A stretch of DNA of 64,000 nt, taken from contig OZ255707.1 in the NCBI GenBank assembly GCA_965277075.1, positions 124,001 through 188,000 on the forward strand. The letters are read 5' to 3'. Made by a program: the position numbers and the translations under genes. This document shows, piece by piece, positions 49,651-57,593 of the stretch. Below the pieces are notes generated by a model, which saw only the letters and a program-made list of their open reading frames with translations, was not told where the DNA came from and did no database searches. The first letter of the stretch is position 1, and the number at the start of each line of letters is the position of its first letter. This stretch comes from Lustribacter sp965277075 (GTDB taxonomy: Bacteria > Vulcanimicrobiota > Vulcanimicrobiia > Vulcanimicrobiales > Vulcanimicrobiaceae).

Positions 49651-50769
49651 CTAATTCTCCTCGAGGCGGGACGCCAAGCCGTACAGACGGATGGCATTGT
49701 CGCGGATGAGTTTGGCTTGAACATCCTTCGGCAAGTCGCCGATATGGTGGTATACGTTCGCGCGTGAATACGGGAACGTCATGTTGAAGTGCGGGTAGTC
49801 GTTCGACCACATCAGGTTGTCTTGGCCCCACCACGTGAACTGACGCGTGCCCGAGCGGTCTTCGAGCCACGTGCAGAACACGTGCTGGTTGAAGATTTCG
49901 CTCGGGAGGCGCTCGATCGCCAGCGATTCCTTGCGACGAAAGCGCTCGTAGTAATAGTCCCACTGTTGCAAGACGAACGGCAGCCAGCCGCACTCGCTTT
50001 CGGCCAGCACGATGCGGAGCTTTGGGTTACGTTCGAACACACCCGAGAAAATCACGTCGAAGAGTGCGTTGATCGTGTCGTTCTGCTTTTTGTTGACGGC
50101 GCCACGTATTTTTTCAGCGCCGACCAGTTTCTTTTGCGTCAGCGCGTAGGAGTGACCGGTGAGAATGTGCATGTGGACCGGCACGCCGGCTTCCGCTGCA
50201 GCCGCCCACAACGGTTCGTAGTGGGGCGAACCGAAGGGCAGCTTCGGATCAGGTACCTGCCAGATCATCGCACCGATGAGACCCAAGTCGAGCGCCCGGT
50301 GCATTTCCGCGACCGCAGCATCGATATCATAGACGGACAGAGCCGCCACGCCGAACAAATTGTGCGGAGCGGTGCTGCAAAAGCCCGCGAGCCAGTCGTT
50401 GTAGGCGACGAAGGCCGCATGCTGGGCCGGGCCGTCAGCCAGGCCGAAGATTGTCATGCCGTCGTTCGGGAAGAGCACTTCGGCCTGGACGCCGTCGAGT
50501 TTTTGGTCAAGGAGCCGTGCGTGCGGATCGCTGGCCCCTGCCGGCAACGTATCGGCGCGGAAGCCGACGCCGGAGAGCCAGCCGTTCACCGTCTCGCGGT
50601 GCCGAGCCGCCACTTTTTGCCAGAGCGCATGCGGCTCCATAACGTGAGAGTCGGTCGAGATCAGTAGCGGCAATGCATCGAGCGCCGCAAGGGTAGCCGG
50701 ATCGGGATTCTTCAAGGCGGCGAGCGTCCGGGCTTCCGGAACCGCCACCTCGGGATGCATCATGTTCAT
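49651..50769 (-). CDS. Amidohydrolase_2 family protein
   Basis: 372 residues from ATG 50769 (GGAG eight bases upstream); ATG 50760 also possible. LLISTDSHVMEPHALW has the first metal motif; VPVHMHILTGHS, VLAESECGWLPFVLQQWDYYYERF and MWSNDYPHFNMTFPYSR are typical of the large aromatic-pathway members with the SDYPH-like motif. First gene of the operon with cupin and binding protein. It is divergent from a MarR gene with a 23-base perfect palindrome in the gap, so the operon is probably ligand-inducible. Confidence 0.9.
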   Translation of the reverse strand: MNMMHPEVAVPEARTLAALKNPDPATLAALDALPLLISTDSHVMEPHALWQKVAARHRETVNGWLSGVGFRADTLPAGASDPHARLLDQKLDGVQAEVLFPNDGMTIFGLADGPAQHAAFVAYNDWLAGFCSTAPHNLFGVAALSVYDIDAAVAEMHRALDLGLIGAMIWQVPDPKLPFGSPHYEPLWAAAAEAGVPVHMHILTGHSYALTQKKLVGAEKIRGAVNKKQNDTINALFDVIFSGVFERNPKLRIVLAESECGWLPFVLQQWDYYYERFRRKESLAIERLPSEIFNQHVFCTWLEDRSGTRQFTWWGQDNLMWSNDYPHFNMTFPYSRANVYHHIGDLPKDVQAKLIRDNAIRLYGLASRLEEN

Positions 50770-50817
50770 GTCGACTCCGATCTGCACGGTGTGCCATCTG
50801 TCCCACCACGCGCTACA

Positions 50818-50840
50818 AGGGACCATATAGTATGGTCCCT
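50818..50840. promoter_or_regulatory. 23-base perfect palindrome, candidate MarR operator
   Basis: AGGGACCATA (50818-50827) and TATGGTCCCT (50831-50840) flank TAG. The centre contains TATAGT (50826-50831), a good -10. It lies between divergent amidohydrolase and marR genes and overlaps the first possible ATG of the latter (50832), so a bound repressor would block both promoters. Confidence 0.75.
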
Positions 50841-51371
50841 AATAATCTCCGTTCACTGAAACACGTAGAAAGGTCGCTGTCAAGACGAGTCTCGGCTGCG
50901 GCCCACTGTGCCTCACCGCCGCCACTCACGGCTGGGCCAGGGTACCGTTTGCGAACGGCGCTTGCCGCACTCCGCAGCGAGCTGACGATTCAGCTTGCGC
51001 GACATGGCATCGCAGAGGCCCACTATTACTACTTGCGCATACTGTACGAACAGGACGGCCTCACGCTCGCTGAAATCAGTTGGCATGTCGGCGTGAAGCC
51101 GGCGACAGCGACCGGAGTCGTCGACACGATGGCTGCACTGGGCTTGGTTGAGCGCATTCCTCACGCGACTGACCGCCGAAAAATGCAAGTCTTTCTTACG
51201 AAACAGGGACGCGCCTTGAAACGGTCTCTGTTACGCTCGCTCGAGGCGGTTAATCGGATCGCGCTCGCCGACTTATCGGAGGAGAACTGGTCCGTATTTT
51301 GTGATGTCTGCGATCTACTCGTCTATAACATATCGTTGTCGCGGAACGGTAAGAAGACGTCCGGTGACTGA
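50832..51371 (+). CDS. MarR-family transcriptional regulator
   Basis: 179 residues from ATG 50832. The real start may be downstream because this ATG lies inside the palindrome and directly after a -10-like box. MarR core: YRLRTALAALRSELTIQLARHGIAEAHYYYLRILYEQDGLTLAEISWHVGVKPATATGVVDTMAALGLVERIPHATDRRKMQVFLTKQGRALKRSL. Dimerisation helix at the C-terminus. Presumed local repressor for the divergent amidohydrolase-cupin-binding protein operon. Confidence 0.88.
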   Translation: MVPNNLRSLKHVERSLSRRVSAAAHCASPPPLTAGPGYRLRTALAALRSELTIQLARHGIAEAHYYYLRILYEQDGLTLAEISWHVGVKPATATGVVDTMAALGLVERIPHATDRRKMQVFLTKQGRALKRSLLRSLEAVNRIALADLSEENWSVFCDVCDLLVYNISLSRNGKKTSGD

Positions 51372-51404
51372 AGCTTACCGGGATGCTTTTCGGTCAGTAC
51401 ACAT

Positions 51405-52281
51405 CTAATACGTCGCGAGTTGACGCAGCGCGTCGGTAACGGCCCTCAAGAATGTGTCGCCGCCGCCGTGCCCTGCGTCGTCGAGCACATGTAGATGGCT
51501 TGTGCTCCAGCGCTGCGAGAGCCGACATGCCGTCTCGAGAGGAGTGCTCACGTCGTAGCGACCGTGGATGAGAAATCGCGGGATTCAGTCGAGTATCGGT
51601 GCGTTACGCAAAAGTTGTTCTTCCTCGAGAAAGGCCGCGTGCCGCCAGTAGTGGGTGACGACACGCGCAAATCTCAGGCGAAATTCCGCGTCGTCAAAAC
51701 GCGGATTTGGCACATGCCCCGGCGCCAGCGACACATGCGTTTCTTCCCGCGCGCACCATTCGCGAGCAGCGCGCTCACAGACGTCGCTTTCGGGATCGAA
51801 GAGCAGCGTCGCATAAGCCTCGACGAGCGGCATGTGCCAATGAGTCGGGTACGGCATCAGCAAAGCGCTGCCACTCGCGCGGAAATATGCGTCCCACTCC
51901 GGCTGTTACCCAGTCGACCTCGCGGCGCGATGTCGTCGTCACGAGTGCGAGAACCAGTGCTGAGACTCGCTTTGGGTACGTCTGAGCGTAGGTTAACGCG
52001 AGCGTCGTGCCCCACGACATGCCGAGTACCGTCCAGTGCTCTATGCGCAGGTGCTCGCGTAGGCGCTCAATGTCTGCGATGAGGTTCGCGGTGGTATTGG
52101 TGCTGAGGTCTGCATCCACGTCGCTCGCCAAAGCCGGCTGCGTCCCGCACCGCGCTGATCGATAAAACTGCGCGATGAACGTCAGGATCGAAAAAGCCAC
52201 GCGCTCCCACTGAACATCCCGCATCCGCTTACCCCCTCCACTTATGAACGTGGCACCCAATGGGGCAACGTCAGATTCCAT
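51405..52281 (-). pseudogene. Proline iminopeptidase-like alpha/beta hydrolase, decayed
   Basis: A frame ending at 51775 reads TTANLIADIERLREHLRIEHWTVLGMSWGTTLALTYAQTYPKRVSALVLAL (GMSWG nucleophile elbow of Pip) and PREWQRFADAVP. An indel near 51850 switches to a frame with PLVEAYATLLFDPE, ERAAREWCAREETH and, after an in-frame TGA (51587-51585), IPRFLIHGRYDVSTPLETA and VLDDAGHGGGD (Asp and His of the triad), stop at 51405. The first ~70 residues with the HGGPG oxyanion motif are not recognisable. Clearly a dead copy. Confidence 0.8.
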
Positions 52282-52366
52282 TCTCTTATGCTGCAGCGAT
52301 CACACTAACGAACGTGTTTGTGCGGAGCCTGGGAAGCACGAACGGCAAGGAATTTCGAACCGGCTT

Positions 52367-52891
52367 TTAGGGATGGCTTCGCTTAAGAGCGGCAAGAGCC
52401 GCCCCCGAGCCGGCGAGAGCACGCGCCACCGTGCGGCCGGTTTCGGACCGCGGATTATCGACGTATTCGTCCGCAAGGCTTCCGGCGGATGCGTTCGACA
52501 AGCCCAACGCGCTGAGCGTGTTTTCAACAGCGACTTGCGACCGCATTAGCTGCGCCGCGGTTTCGCCTGCACGACTGGGGTCGGGAACGAGACGCCGGTC
52601 TCCACCGCCTATAACGGTGCCGATTCGGCAATTCACCAATAGGACGGCGTTGCCGCCATTGACTTTACGAGGCACGCAAGCGCCACCACTCGCGCAGTAG
52701 GCACCGCCGTCGGCGTCGTCGCGCTCGATAGTAACCGGAAGAATTTTCCCGGGTTGCCAACGGTTACCGAGATCGTCTGGTAAGGGGCGCATTACACGAA
52801 TCTCGCACTCTTGCACGGTAGCGGCCTCCGAGAAGCTTGCAAACGGCAATACGGTCAAGGTGAGTGTCAGCGCGGTGATAAGGTATTTCAA
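52367..52891 (-). CDS. Exported hypothetical protein
   Basis: 174 residues from TTG 52891, seven bases after GGGAG; ATG at 52933 is in frame but less well placed. A Sec signal (LKYLITALTLTLTVLPFASFSEA) precedes a mature region with four cysteines (VQECEIRVM, GGAYCASGGACVPRK, LVNCRIGTVIGGGDRR), so a disulfide-bonded periplasmic protein is plausible. The C-terminal part, AAQLMRSQVAVENTLSALGLS, is predicted helical. No family recognised. Isolated, no operon partner. Confidence 0.65.
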   Translation of the reverse strand: MKYLITALTLTLTVLPFASFSEAATVQECEIRVMRPLPDDLGNRWQPGKILPVTIERDDADGGAYCASGGACVPRKVNGGNAVLLVNCRIGTVIGGGDRRLVPDPSRAGETAAQLMRSQVAVENTLSALGLSNASAGSLADEYVDNPRSETGRTVARALAGSGAALAALKRSHP

Positions 52892-53083
52892 AGCGATGTC
52901 TCCCGTCTCGGCGTAGCACTTCTCGAAATGCACGCGCTGCGTCTCGGCCCTGGACCGCTTCGACAGGACGAAGTGCGTGTCTGCAAGCTCAACGCTTCGT
53001 TAATTCACTTTCTATCAAAATCCAATAGTCAGCGCCGAGCCGTCAGACCGTCTTGCGATGAAGCATGGTTCAAATATAGGCCG

Positions 53084-53320
53084 ATGACTCGAATCGACGA
53101 AATAATAAGCGCCGTCGGCCACCTGTGACTCGAATGCGAATGGGGAATCTTCGACCTCACCAGCGCGACAGCGTCGACTGGCGGCACGGCGTTAAGCGGC
53201 GCCTTCCTCGACGCGTTTAGAGAGAAACTTACGAATCAAATTCCGGAGCGTGCTGCGAGTTCGTTGAGTTCAGACAGTCGCGGCGCTACGCTCGACCGTT
53301 TCCACAAGATCAGACGTTAA
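53084..53320 (+). pseudogene. Small ORF interrupted by an in-frame TGA, followed by a terminator
   Basis: ATG 53084 reads MTRIDEIISAVGHL, TGA at 53126-53128, and in the same frame LECEWGIFDL, TASTGGTALSGAFLDAF and a polar helix-like tail ending FHKIRR at TAA 53318-53320. Codon use (CTT, AAT, ATT, TTA) is less GC-biased than neighbours. The region upstream (52.99-53.03 kb) is AT-rich, as a promoter would be. No family recognised. Either a nonsense-mutated small gene or two unrelated pieces; selenocysteine is very unlikely. Confidence 0.4.
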
Positions 53321-53344
53321 GGCCGTACGGCGGTCTGATCTCAT

Positions 53345-53373
53345 GGGCCCAGCGATAGACGCTGGGCCCTTTC
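53345..53373 (+). terminator. Strong hairpin terminator, plus orientation
   Basis: GGGCCCAGCG (53345-53354) pairs perfectly with CGCTGGGCCC (53360-53369) across ATAGA, then TTTC. The T-run is on the plus side only, so it ends a plus transcript. The only plus-strand candidate upstream is the small interrupted ORF at 53084. Confidence 0.7.
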
Positions 53374-53478
53374 AATTCCTAAATCAATAACACAGATCGT
53401 GGCCAGCGCGAGCATACTTCTTCCGCGGGGTCTTCCTCCGATTGTTATCCCGTGGGCGCTCCAAAATTGACGGCGATG

Positions 53479-54735
53479 CTATGCCGGTTGTTGCGTTTCG
53501 GTGCCCAACGTCTGCCAGCGCTGTTCGATTGGGATGATCGTCTGTTCGCTTTTCACACGGCTCCAATCGATTGTCGGGTCGAGACCGATGAGCGGTTCGC
53601 CGTTTTGAAAGCGGTGGACGGCTTCGAGCATGCGTTTGCGCATGCGAATGATGGCGATGTCGCTCGTGCCGAGATGCTCTTGCGTGCGGTCGACGATCGG
53701 GCCCATCGTTTCCTGACACGCCATGTCCTGATTGCTGAAGCCTTGGATGCCGGTCCAGTCGCCGTTCTTCATCGCGGCACGATCTTGTAAGAACCAGTTG
53801 GCTTCGTTGGCGACTTTGAACCAATTGCGGTCGAGGTCGATGCCGGGCACGACGTGGTGGGTCTCGCGCGTTTTGGTCTCATCGACCGCGCTGCCGTCTT
53901 GGCTGAAGAAGATGCCGTAAAACATCGTGTGCGTATCGTCGATCGGGACGAAGATCTGCACGTGCGCGGTTTTGGAGCGGTCCATCGGGCGCGGGATGAA
54001 CGCGGTGTACGGCATCAAGAACAGCGTAACGCGCACGTAGCGTTCGGTCTCGGGATTGGTCGTCGGAACGCGGATCGCGGCGTAGCGGAAGCCGTAGTCG
54101 GTGTCTTCGGCCTCCATTTTCGGAGACGTATCCATTGACGTTTGCGAGCGCAGTTTCCAGTCCCACAGAATGCCTTGGTGTAAGAACCACGAGTGCGACG
54201 AGTCGATGGATCCTTCGATCGCCTGCGCGTAGTTGACGATCTCGCCGACCTTCACCGCCGCAAACTGTTTGCGCGGTAACTGCATCCAATCGTAGAGCGG
54301 GAACGCCGGCGCCATGCCTTCGGGTCCGAGGTACGTCCATACCATGCCGCCGGCTTCGCGCGTCGGATAGCTCCTGATTTTTATGCGGTCGCGGAAGTTA
54401 AATGAGCCGGGTTCGGTCGGCATGTCGATGCACGAACCGCTTGTGTCGAACTTCCAACCGTGATAGATGCAGCGAATGCCGCCTTCTTCGTTTCGGCCCA
54501 ATGCGAGCGACGCGAGACGATGCGGGCAGCGTTCGTCGATGACGGCGACCGTGCCGTTCGTGTCGCGAAAAACGACGAGCCGTTCGCCGAGAAGCGTTGT
54601 ACGAACGGGCGTGCCGTCGTTCTCCGCGACCTCGTCGCTCAAACATGCCGGCACCCAGTAGCGGCGCATCATTTGCCCCATCGGCGCCTCGCCGACGACC
54701 CGCGTGAGGAGGTCGTTATCTTCTTGTGAGAGCAT
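53479..54735 (-). CDS. Rieske aromatic ring-hydroxylating oxygenase, catalytic subunit (phthalate 4,5-dioxygenase-like)
   Basis: 418 residues from ATG 54735. Rieske cluster: DERCPHRLASLAL and IRCIYHGWKFD; iron site EGSIDSSHSWFLHQG. Long runs such as MGPIVDRTQEHLGTSDIAIIRMRKRMLEAVHRF are shared with the paralog at 14068, so the two arose by duplication or repeated transfer of one family. It overlaps the upstream Gfo/Idh-like dehydrogenase by 20 bases. Oxygenase plus dihydrodiol-type dehydrogenase is the arrangement of phthalate 4,5-dioxygenase pathways. Ferredoxin/reductase genes are absent. Confidence 0.92.
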   Translation of the reverse strand: MLSQEDNDLLTRVVGEAPMGQMMRRYWVPACLSDEVAENDGTPVRTTLLGERLVVFRDTNGTVAVIDERCPHRLASLALGRNEEGGIRCIYHGWKFDTSGSCIDMPTEPGSFNFRDRIKIRSYPTREAGGMVWTYLGPEGMAPAFPLYDWMQLPRKQFAAVKVGEIVNYAQAIEGSIDSSHSWFLHQGILWDWKLRSQTSMDTSPKMEAEDTDYGFRYAAIRVPTTNPETERYVRVTLFLMPYTAFIPRPMDRSKTAHVQIFVPIDDTHTMFYGIFFSQDGSAVDETKTRETHHVVPGIDLDRNWFKVANEANWFLQDRAAMKNGDWTGIQGFSNQDMACQETMGPIVDRTQEHLGTSDIAIIRMRKRMLEAVHRFQNGEPLIGLDPTIDWSRVKSEQTIIPIEQRWQTLGTETQQPA

Positions 54736-55909
54736 GGTCGGTCTCCTCGAGCGTGATCGGGCGTCGTTCGCGCGCGCTTTGCAAGAGTGCGAACGTGGCA
54801 GCCATTGTCGCGGTGCCCCACGCGCCGTCGTGCAGCGCGGGCGTGCCGTTGACAACGGCGTTGTAGAGTTCGTCGATCACGCCGTCCTTGTTGGGATAGG
54901 CGCGCGCCGCGGGCGCGCGTTCTTCGCGCATCCCGTTGTCGTCATAGATGAGGACACCGTCGGGTGACGGACGCAGGTCGGCGTTCTCGCAACTGACGAT
55001 CAAGAAACCGAAGTGCGGTTGGTGCATCGAGCCTGCGCTGCGGTTCATGCCGACGCCGGCGAAGCCGCGGGCCGTACGCGCGCGCAGTTCGTCGTCGTGC
55101 GTCGCGAAGGCGCGAATCGTGCGACGTGACTTGCCGTACGCGGGCTCTTTCGGATTGCCGTTCTCGCCGACCCAGCCGTAAAACTCGTCGCTGTCGAACC
55201 GGTCGTAGCCGGAGTACGTGAGCGATGCGGGAACGCCGTCGGCGAACTCGAGCAGCGCGGTCATCGCACCTTCCGTCGGGCGCGATATATCCCAGACGCC
55301 CGTGACGGCGTGCACGCTGCGCAGCGCGCCGCCGTGCACGGTGCGCAGAACGTCGATCATGTGCGGCACCTGGTTGTAGACGATGCCGCCGCCGCGCGCC
55401 GTATCGAGCTCTTCGGAGCGGCGCGGCCGGTAGAGGAAGTCGTTGTAGTTGACGTTCGTCATCATGCGCAGCGCGCCGACGTTGCCGGTTTGCACCAGTT
55501 CGCGCATCATCATGCTGGCGGGGTCGAAGCCGTGGCTGTGACCGACGACGAGCACAACACCGTTCCGTTCGGCGGCGTCGGTCATCGCGCGACACTCTTC
55601 GAGCGAGAGCGCCATCGGCTTCTCCACGATGATATGCTTCCCGGCGTTTGCCGCGGCGATAACGTTGCCCACGTGATACTGATGCGGGCTGGCGACGTAT
55701 ACGGCGTCGATTTGCGCGTCGGCACAGAGGGCTTCAGCCGTCGGGTACGTGCGGCCGCCGATATCGGCTTCGAAGCGAGCACAAGCATCCGCATTGGGGT
55801 CGGCTGCGGCAACGACACGCGTGTTCGGGTGAGCGAGCAAGCTGGGTAGCATCTGCGCTGCGGCCCGGCCGAGGCCGATGACGCCAAGATGTAAGACTTG
55901 TGCCGGCAT
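54716..55909 (-). CDS. Gfo/Idh/MocA-family oxidoreductase (4,5-dihydroxyphthalate dehydrogenase-like)
   Basis: 397 residues from ATG 55909; ATG 55918 lies in the -10 box. N-terminal Rossmann: LGVIGLGRAAAQMLPSLLAHPNTRVVAAADPNADACARFEAD, YVASPHQYHVGN and the EKP motif HIIVEKPMALSLEECRAM; C-terminal domain DTARGGGIVYNQVPHMIDVLR with the catalytic His. NAD(P)-dependent oxidation of a cis-dihydrodiol or sugar-like ring. Being upstream of a Rieske oxygenase (20-base overlap) strongly suggests the former. The start coincides with the predicted transcription start. Confidence 0.92.
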   Translation of the reverse strand: MPAQVLHLGVIGLGRAAAQMLPSLLAHPNTRVVAAADPNADACARFEADIGGRTYPTAEALCADAQIDAVYVASPHQYHVGNVIAAANAGKHIIVEKPMALSLEECRAMTDAAERNGVVLVVGHSHGFDPASMMMRELVQTGNVGALRMMTNVNYNDFLYRPRRSEELDTARGGGIVYNQVPHMIDVLRTVHGGALRSVHAVTGVWDISRPTEGAMTALLEFADGVPASLTYSGYDRFDSDEFYGWVGENGNPKEPAYGKSRRTIRAFATHDDELRARTARGFAGVGMNRSAGSMHQPHFGFLIVSCENADLRPSPDGVLIYDDNGMREERAPAARAYPNKDGVIDELYNAVVNGTPALHDGAWGTATMAATFALLQSARERRPITLEETDHALTRR

Positions 55910-55916
55910 TGAGTCC

Positions 55917-55945
55917 ATTGTACACCGAATCATTTGGCTTGTGAA
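55917..55945 (-). promoter_or_regulatory. Sigma70-like promoter for the dehydrogenase-Rieske operon (leaderless)
   Basis: On the minus strand TTCACA (55945-55940) and TACAAT (55922-55917) are separated by 17 bases. The expected start point is A at 55909, the first base of the ATG, and no ribosome site is present, so a leaderless mRNA is predicted. Confidence 0.6.
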
Positions 55946-56041
55946 GTATTAGCGAAAACCGCCGATTGCAGTTGAACGACGTCTTCGATTATCTTGGTCG
56001 CGAGGCGTCGCCCGAGCCCGAGGCGACCACGGGAAGGCGAT

Positions 56042-56308
56042 ATGTGCCGTAACATTCGGACCCTGTTCAATTTCGAGCCGCCGGCGACCGACGATGACGT
56101 CGCGGCGGCCGCGTTACAATTCGTTCGGAAACTTTCCGGCTTTACGCAACCCTCGCAGGCAAACGCCGAAGCGTTCGATCGCGCTGTGGAAGAAGTTGCG
56201 GCAGCTGCGCGCGAGTTGCTCGGCTCGCTCGTGACGACGGCAGCGCCGCACGATCGCGACGCGTGGATTGCAAAGGCCAAGGCACGATCGGCGCAGCGGT
56301 TCAGCTAA
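56042..56308 (+). CDS. DUF2277 family protein
   Basis: 88 residues from ATG 56042, inside a longer frame from 55994. MCRNIRTLFNFEPPATDDDVAAAALQFVRKLSGFTQPSQANAEAFDRAVEEVAAAARELLGSL is essentially the DUF2277 consensus. The family is small, widespread in soil bacteria and uncharacterised; the MCRNI start and conserved Cys/Arg suggest a compact ligand- or metal-binding helical protein. Stand-alone here, 100 bases before a LivK-like operon. Confidence 0.93.
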   Translation: MCRNIRTLFNFEPPATDDDVAAAALQFVRKLSGFTQPSQANAEAFDRAVEEVAAAARELLGSLVTTAAPHDRDAWIAKAKARSAQRFS

Positions 56309-56377
56309 CGCGGACATCCGATCGCCAATCGGTGCATGCGTCAGCGCGTAGGAGTTTGCGCAGCATTTGTCCATACC

Positions 56378-56396
56378 AATCCGAATCATTCGGATT
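56378..56396. promoter_or_regulatory. Perfect 19-base palindrome upstream of LivK-like/MarR operon
   Basis: AATCCGAA and TTCGGATT flank TCA. It lies 12 bases before the ATG of the LivK-like gene at 56409, whose operon partner is a MarR gene (57594). Likely autoregulatory operator. Confidence 0.65.
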
Positions 56397-56408
56397 CCAA
56401 AGGAATAT

Positions 56409-57590
56409 ATGCGGCGATTTGTGGGCTCCGTTCTGCTTGGCGCGTTATTGGTCAGTGCTGCACTCTCGGCCGGGCCGCTCGGGGCGGCGGATGTGTATGT
56501 TATTCCGGTTGTGATGTCGCTGACCGGGTCGGCCGCGTTTCTCGGCAAGTCCGAAGCGCAGGCGCTGGGGCTCGTCGAGCAGCTCGTCAATAAGCAAGGC
56601 GGGGTGAAGGGGCGACGGATTCACTTCGACATTGCGGACGATCAGTCGAATCCGCAGACGGCCGTTCAACTGACGAACGGTGCGATCGCGAAGAAGCCGC
56701 CGGTCATGCTCGGTAGCAGTGTCGTCGGAACGTGCAGCGCCATGGCCGCGATCGTCAAGCCGTCGGGGCCCGTGCAGTACTGCTTTTCGCCCGGGATTCA
56801 TCCGACGAAAGACAGCTATACGTTTTCGTCGAGCATCAACACGGCGGATCTCGCTGTCGCGGCGCTGCGGTTCTTTCACGGAAAGCACTGGAACAAGGTC
56901 GCGATCATCACGTCGACGGACGCCAGCGGTCAGGATGCGGCGAACGCATTCAACGACGCGGTGAAGCTGCACGAGAACGAGGGCGTCACGCTTGTTGCGG
57001 CCGAGCATTTCAATCCGACGGATGTGTCGGTGAGCGCACAGATGACGCGTATCATATCGGCGCATCCGGACGCGATCGTAGCATGGTCGACCGGCACGCC
57101 GTTCGGCACGTTGCTGCGGGGCATCACCGATGCGGGAATCGACCTGCCCGTGCTCGGAGGCAACGGCAACCTGACCTATCCGCAGTTGGAACAGTACAAG
57201 TCGTTTGTTCCCAAGCAGATGTACTTTCCCAGTCCGCGCTTCTTTGCACGCGAACAGGTTCGTCCGGGGCCGATTCGCGATGCGCAGAATCAGTTTTATG
57301 CGGCGTTCAAGCCGACCGGGGTGCGACCGGACAACGCGCACTCATTTTCGTGGGATCCGGCGTTGATCGTCGTTGACGCGTTGCGCCACACCGGGCTCCA
57401 GGCCTCGCCGGAAGCCGTGCGCTCGTATATCGAGAACCTGCACGGGTTTGTCGGAATCAACGGCGTCTACGATTTTCGCGACGGATCGCATCGCGGGCTG
57501 AGCGAGAACGCTGCGATCATCATTCGCTATGACGCGTCGAAAGCGACCTTCACCGGTGTCTCGCAAGCCGGCGGCGCTCCGCTCAACTAA
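56409..57590 (+). CDS. LivK-like (Peripla_BP_6) substrate-binding protein
   Basis: 393 residues from ATG 56409 (an in-frame ATG at 56367 lies before the operator). Signal MRRFVGSVLLGALLVSAALSAGPLGAAD, then VYVIPVVMSLTGSAAFLGKSEAQALGLVEQLVNKQGG, IADDQSNPQTAVQLTNGAIAKK, TSTDASGQDAANAFNDAVKL, NPTDVSVSAQM and the end NGVYDFRDGSHRGLSENAA. Strongly similar throughout to the protein at 10056-11231. Followed at once by marR; no permease/ATPase. Likely binds an aromatic or branched acid sensed by the regulator. Confidence 0.9.
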   Translation: MRRFVGSVLLGALLVSAALSAGPLGAADVYVIPVVMSLTGSAAFLGKSEAQALGLVEQLVNKQGGVKGRRIHFDIADDQSNPQTAVQLTNGAIAKKPPVMLGSSVVGTCSAMAAIVKPSGPVQYCFSPGIHPTKDSYTFSSSINTADLAVAALRFFHGKHWNKVAIITSTDASGQDAANAFNDAVKLHENEGVTLVAAEHFNPTDVSVSAQMTRIISAHPDAIVAWSTGTPFGTLLRGITDAGIDLPVLGGNGNLTYPQLEQYKSFVPKQMYFPSPRFFAREQVRPGPIRDAQNQFYAAFKPTGVRPDNAHSFSWDPALIVVDALRHTGLQASPEAVRSYIENLHGFVGINGVYDFRDGSHRGLSENAAIIIRYDASKATFTGVSQAGGAPLN

Positions 57591-57593
57591 CCC

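Noticed and set aside
50832..50837. ATG 50832 as certain start of the MarR gene
   Set aside because: It directly follows TATAGT and lies in the palindrome, so transcription would begin after it; retained only as the outer limit of the frame.
53126..53128. Selenocysteine at the in-frame TGA of the small ORF (a weak stem TCGAA/TTCGA follows)
   Set aside because: No known selenoprotein motif, the stem is only five base pairs, and no sel genes are in the window; a nonsense codon is simpler.
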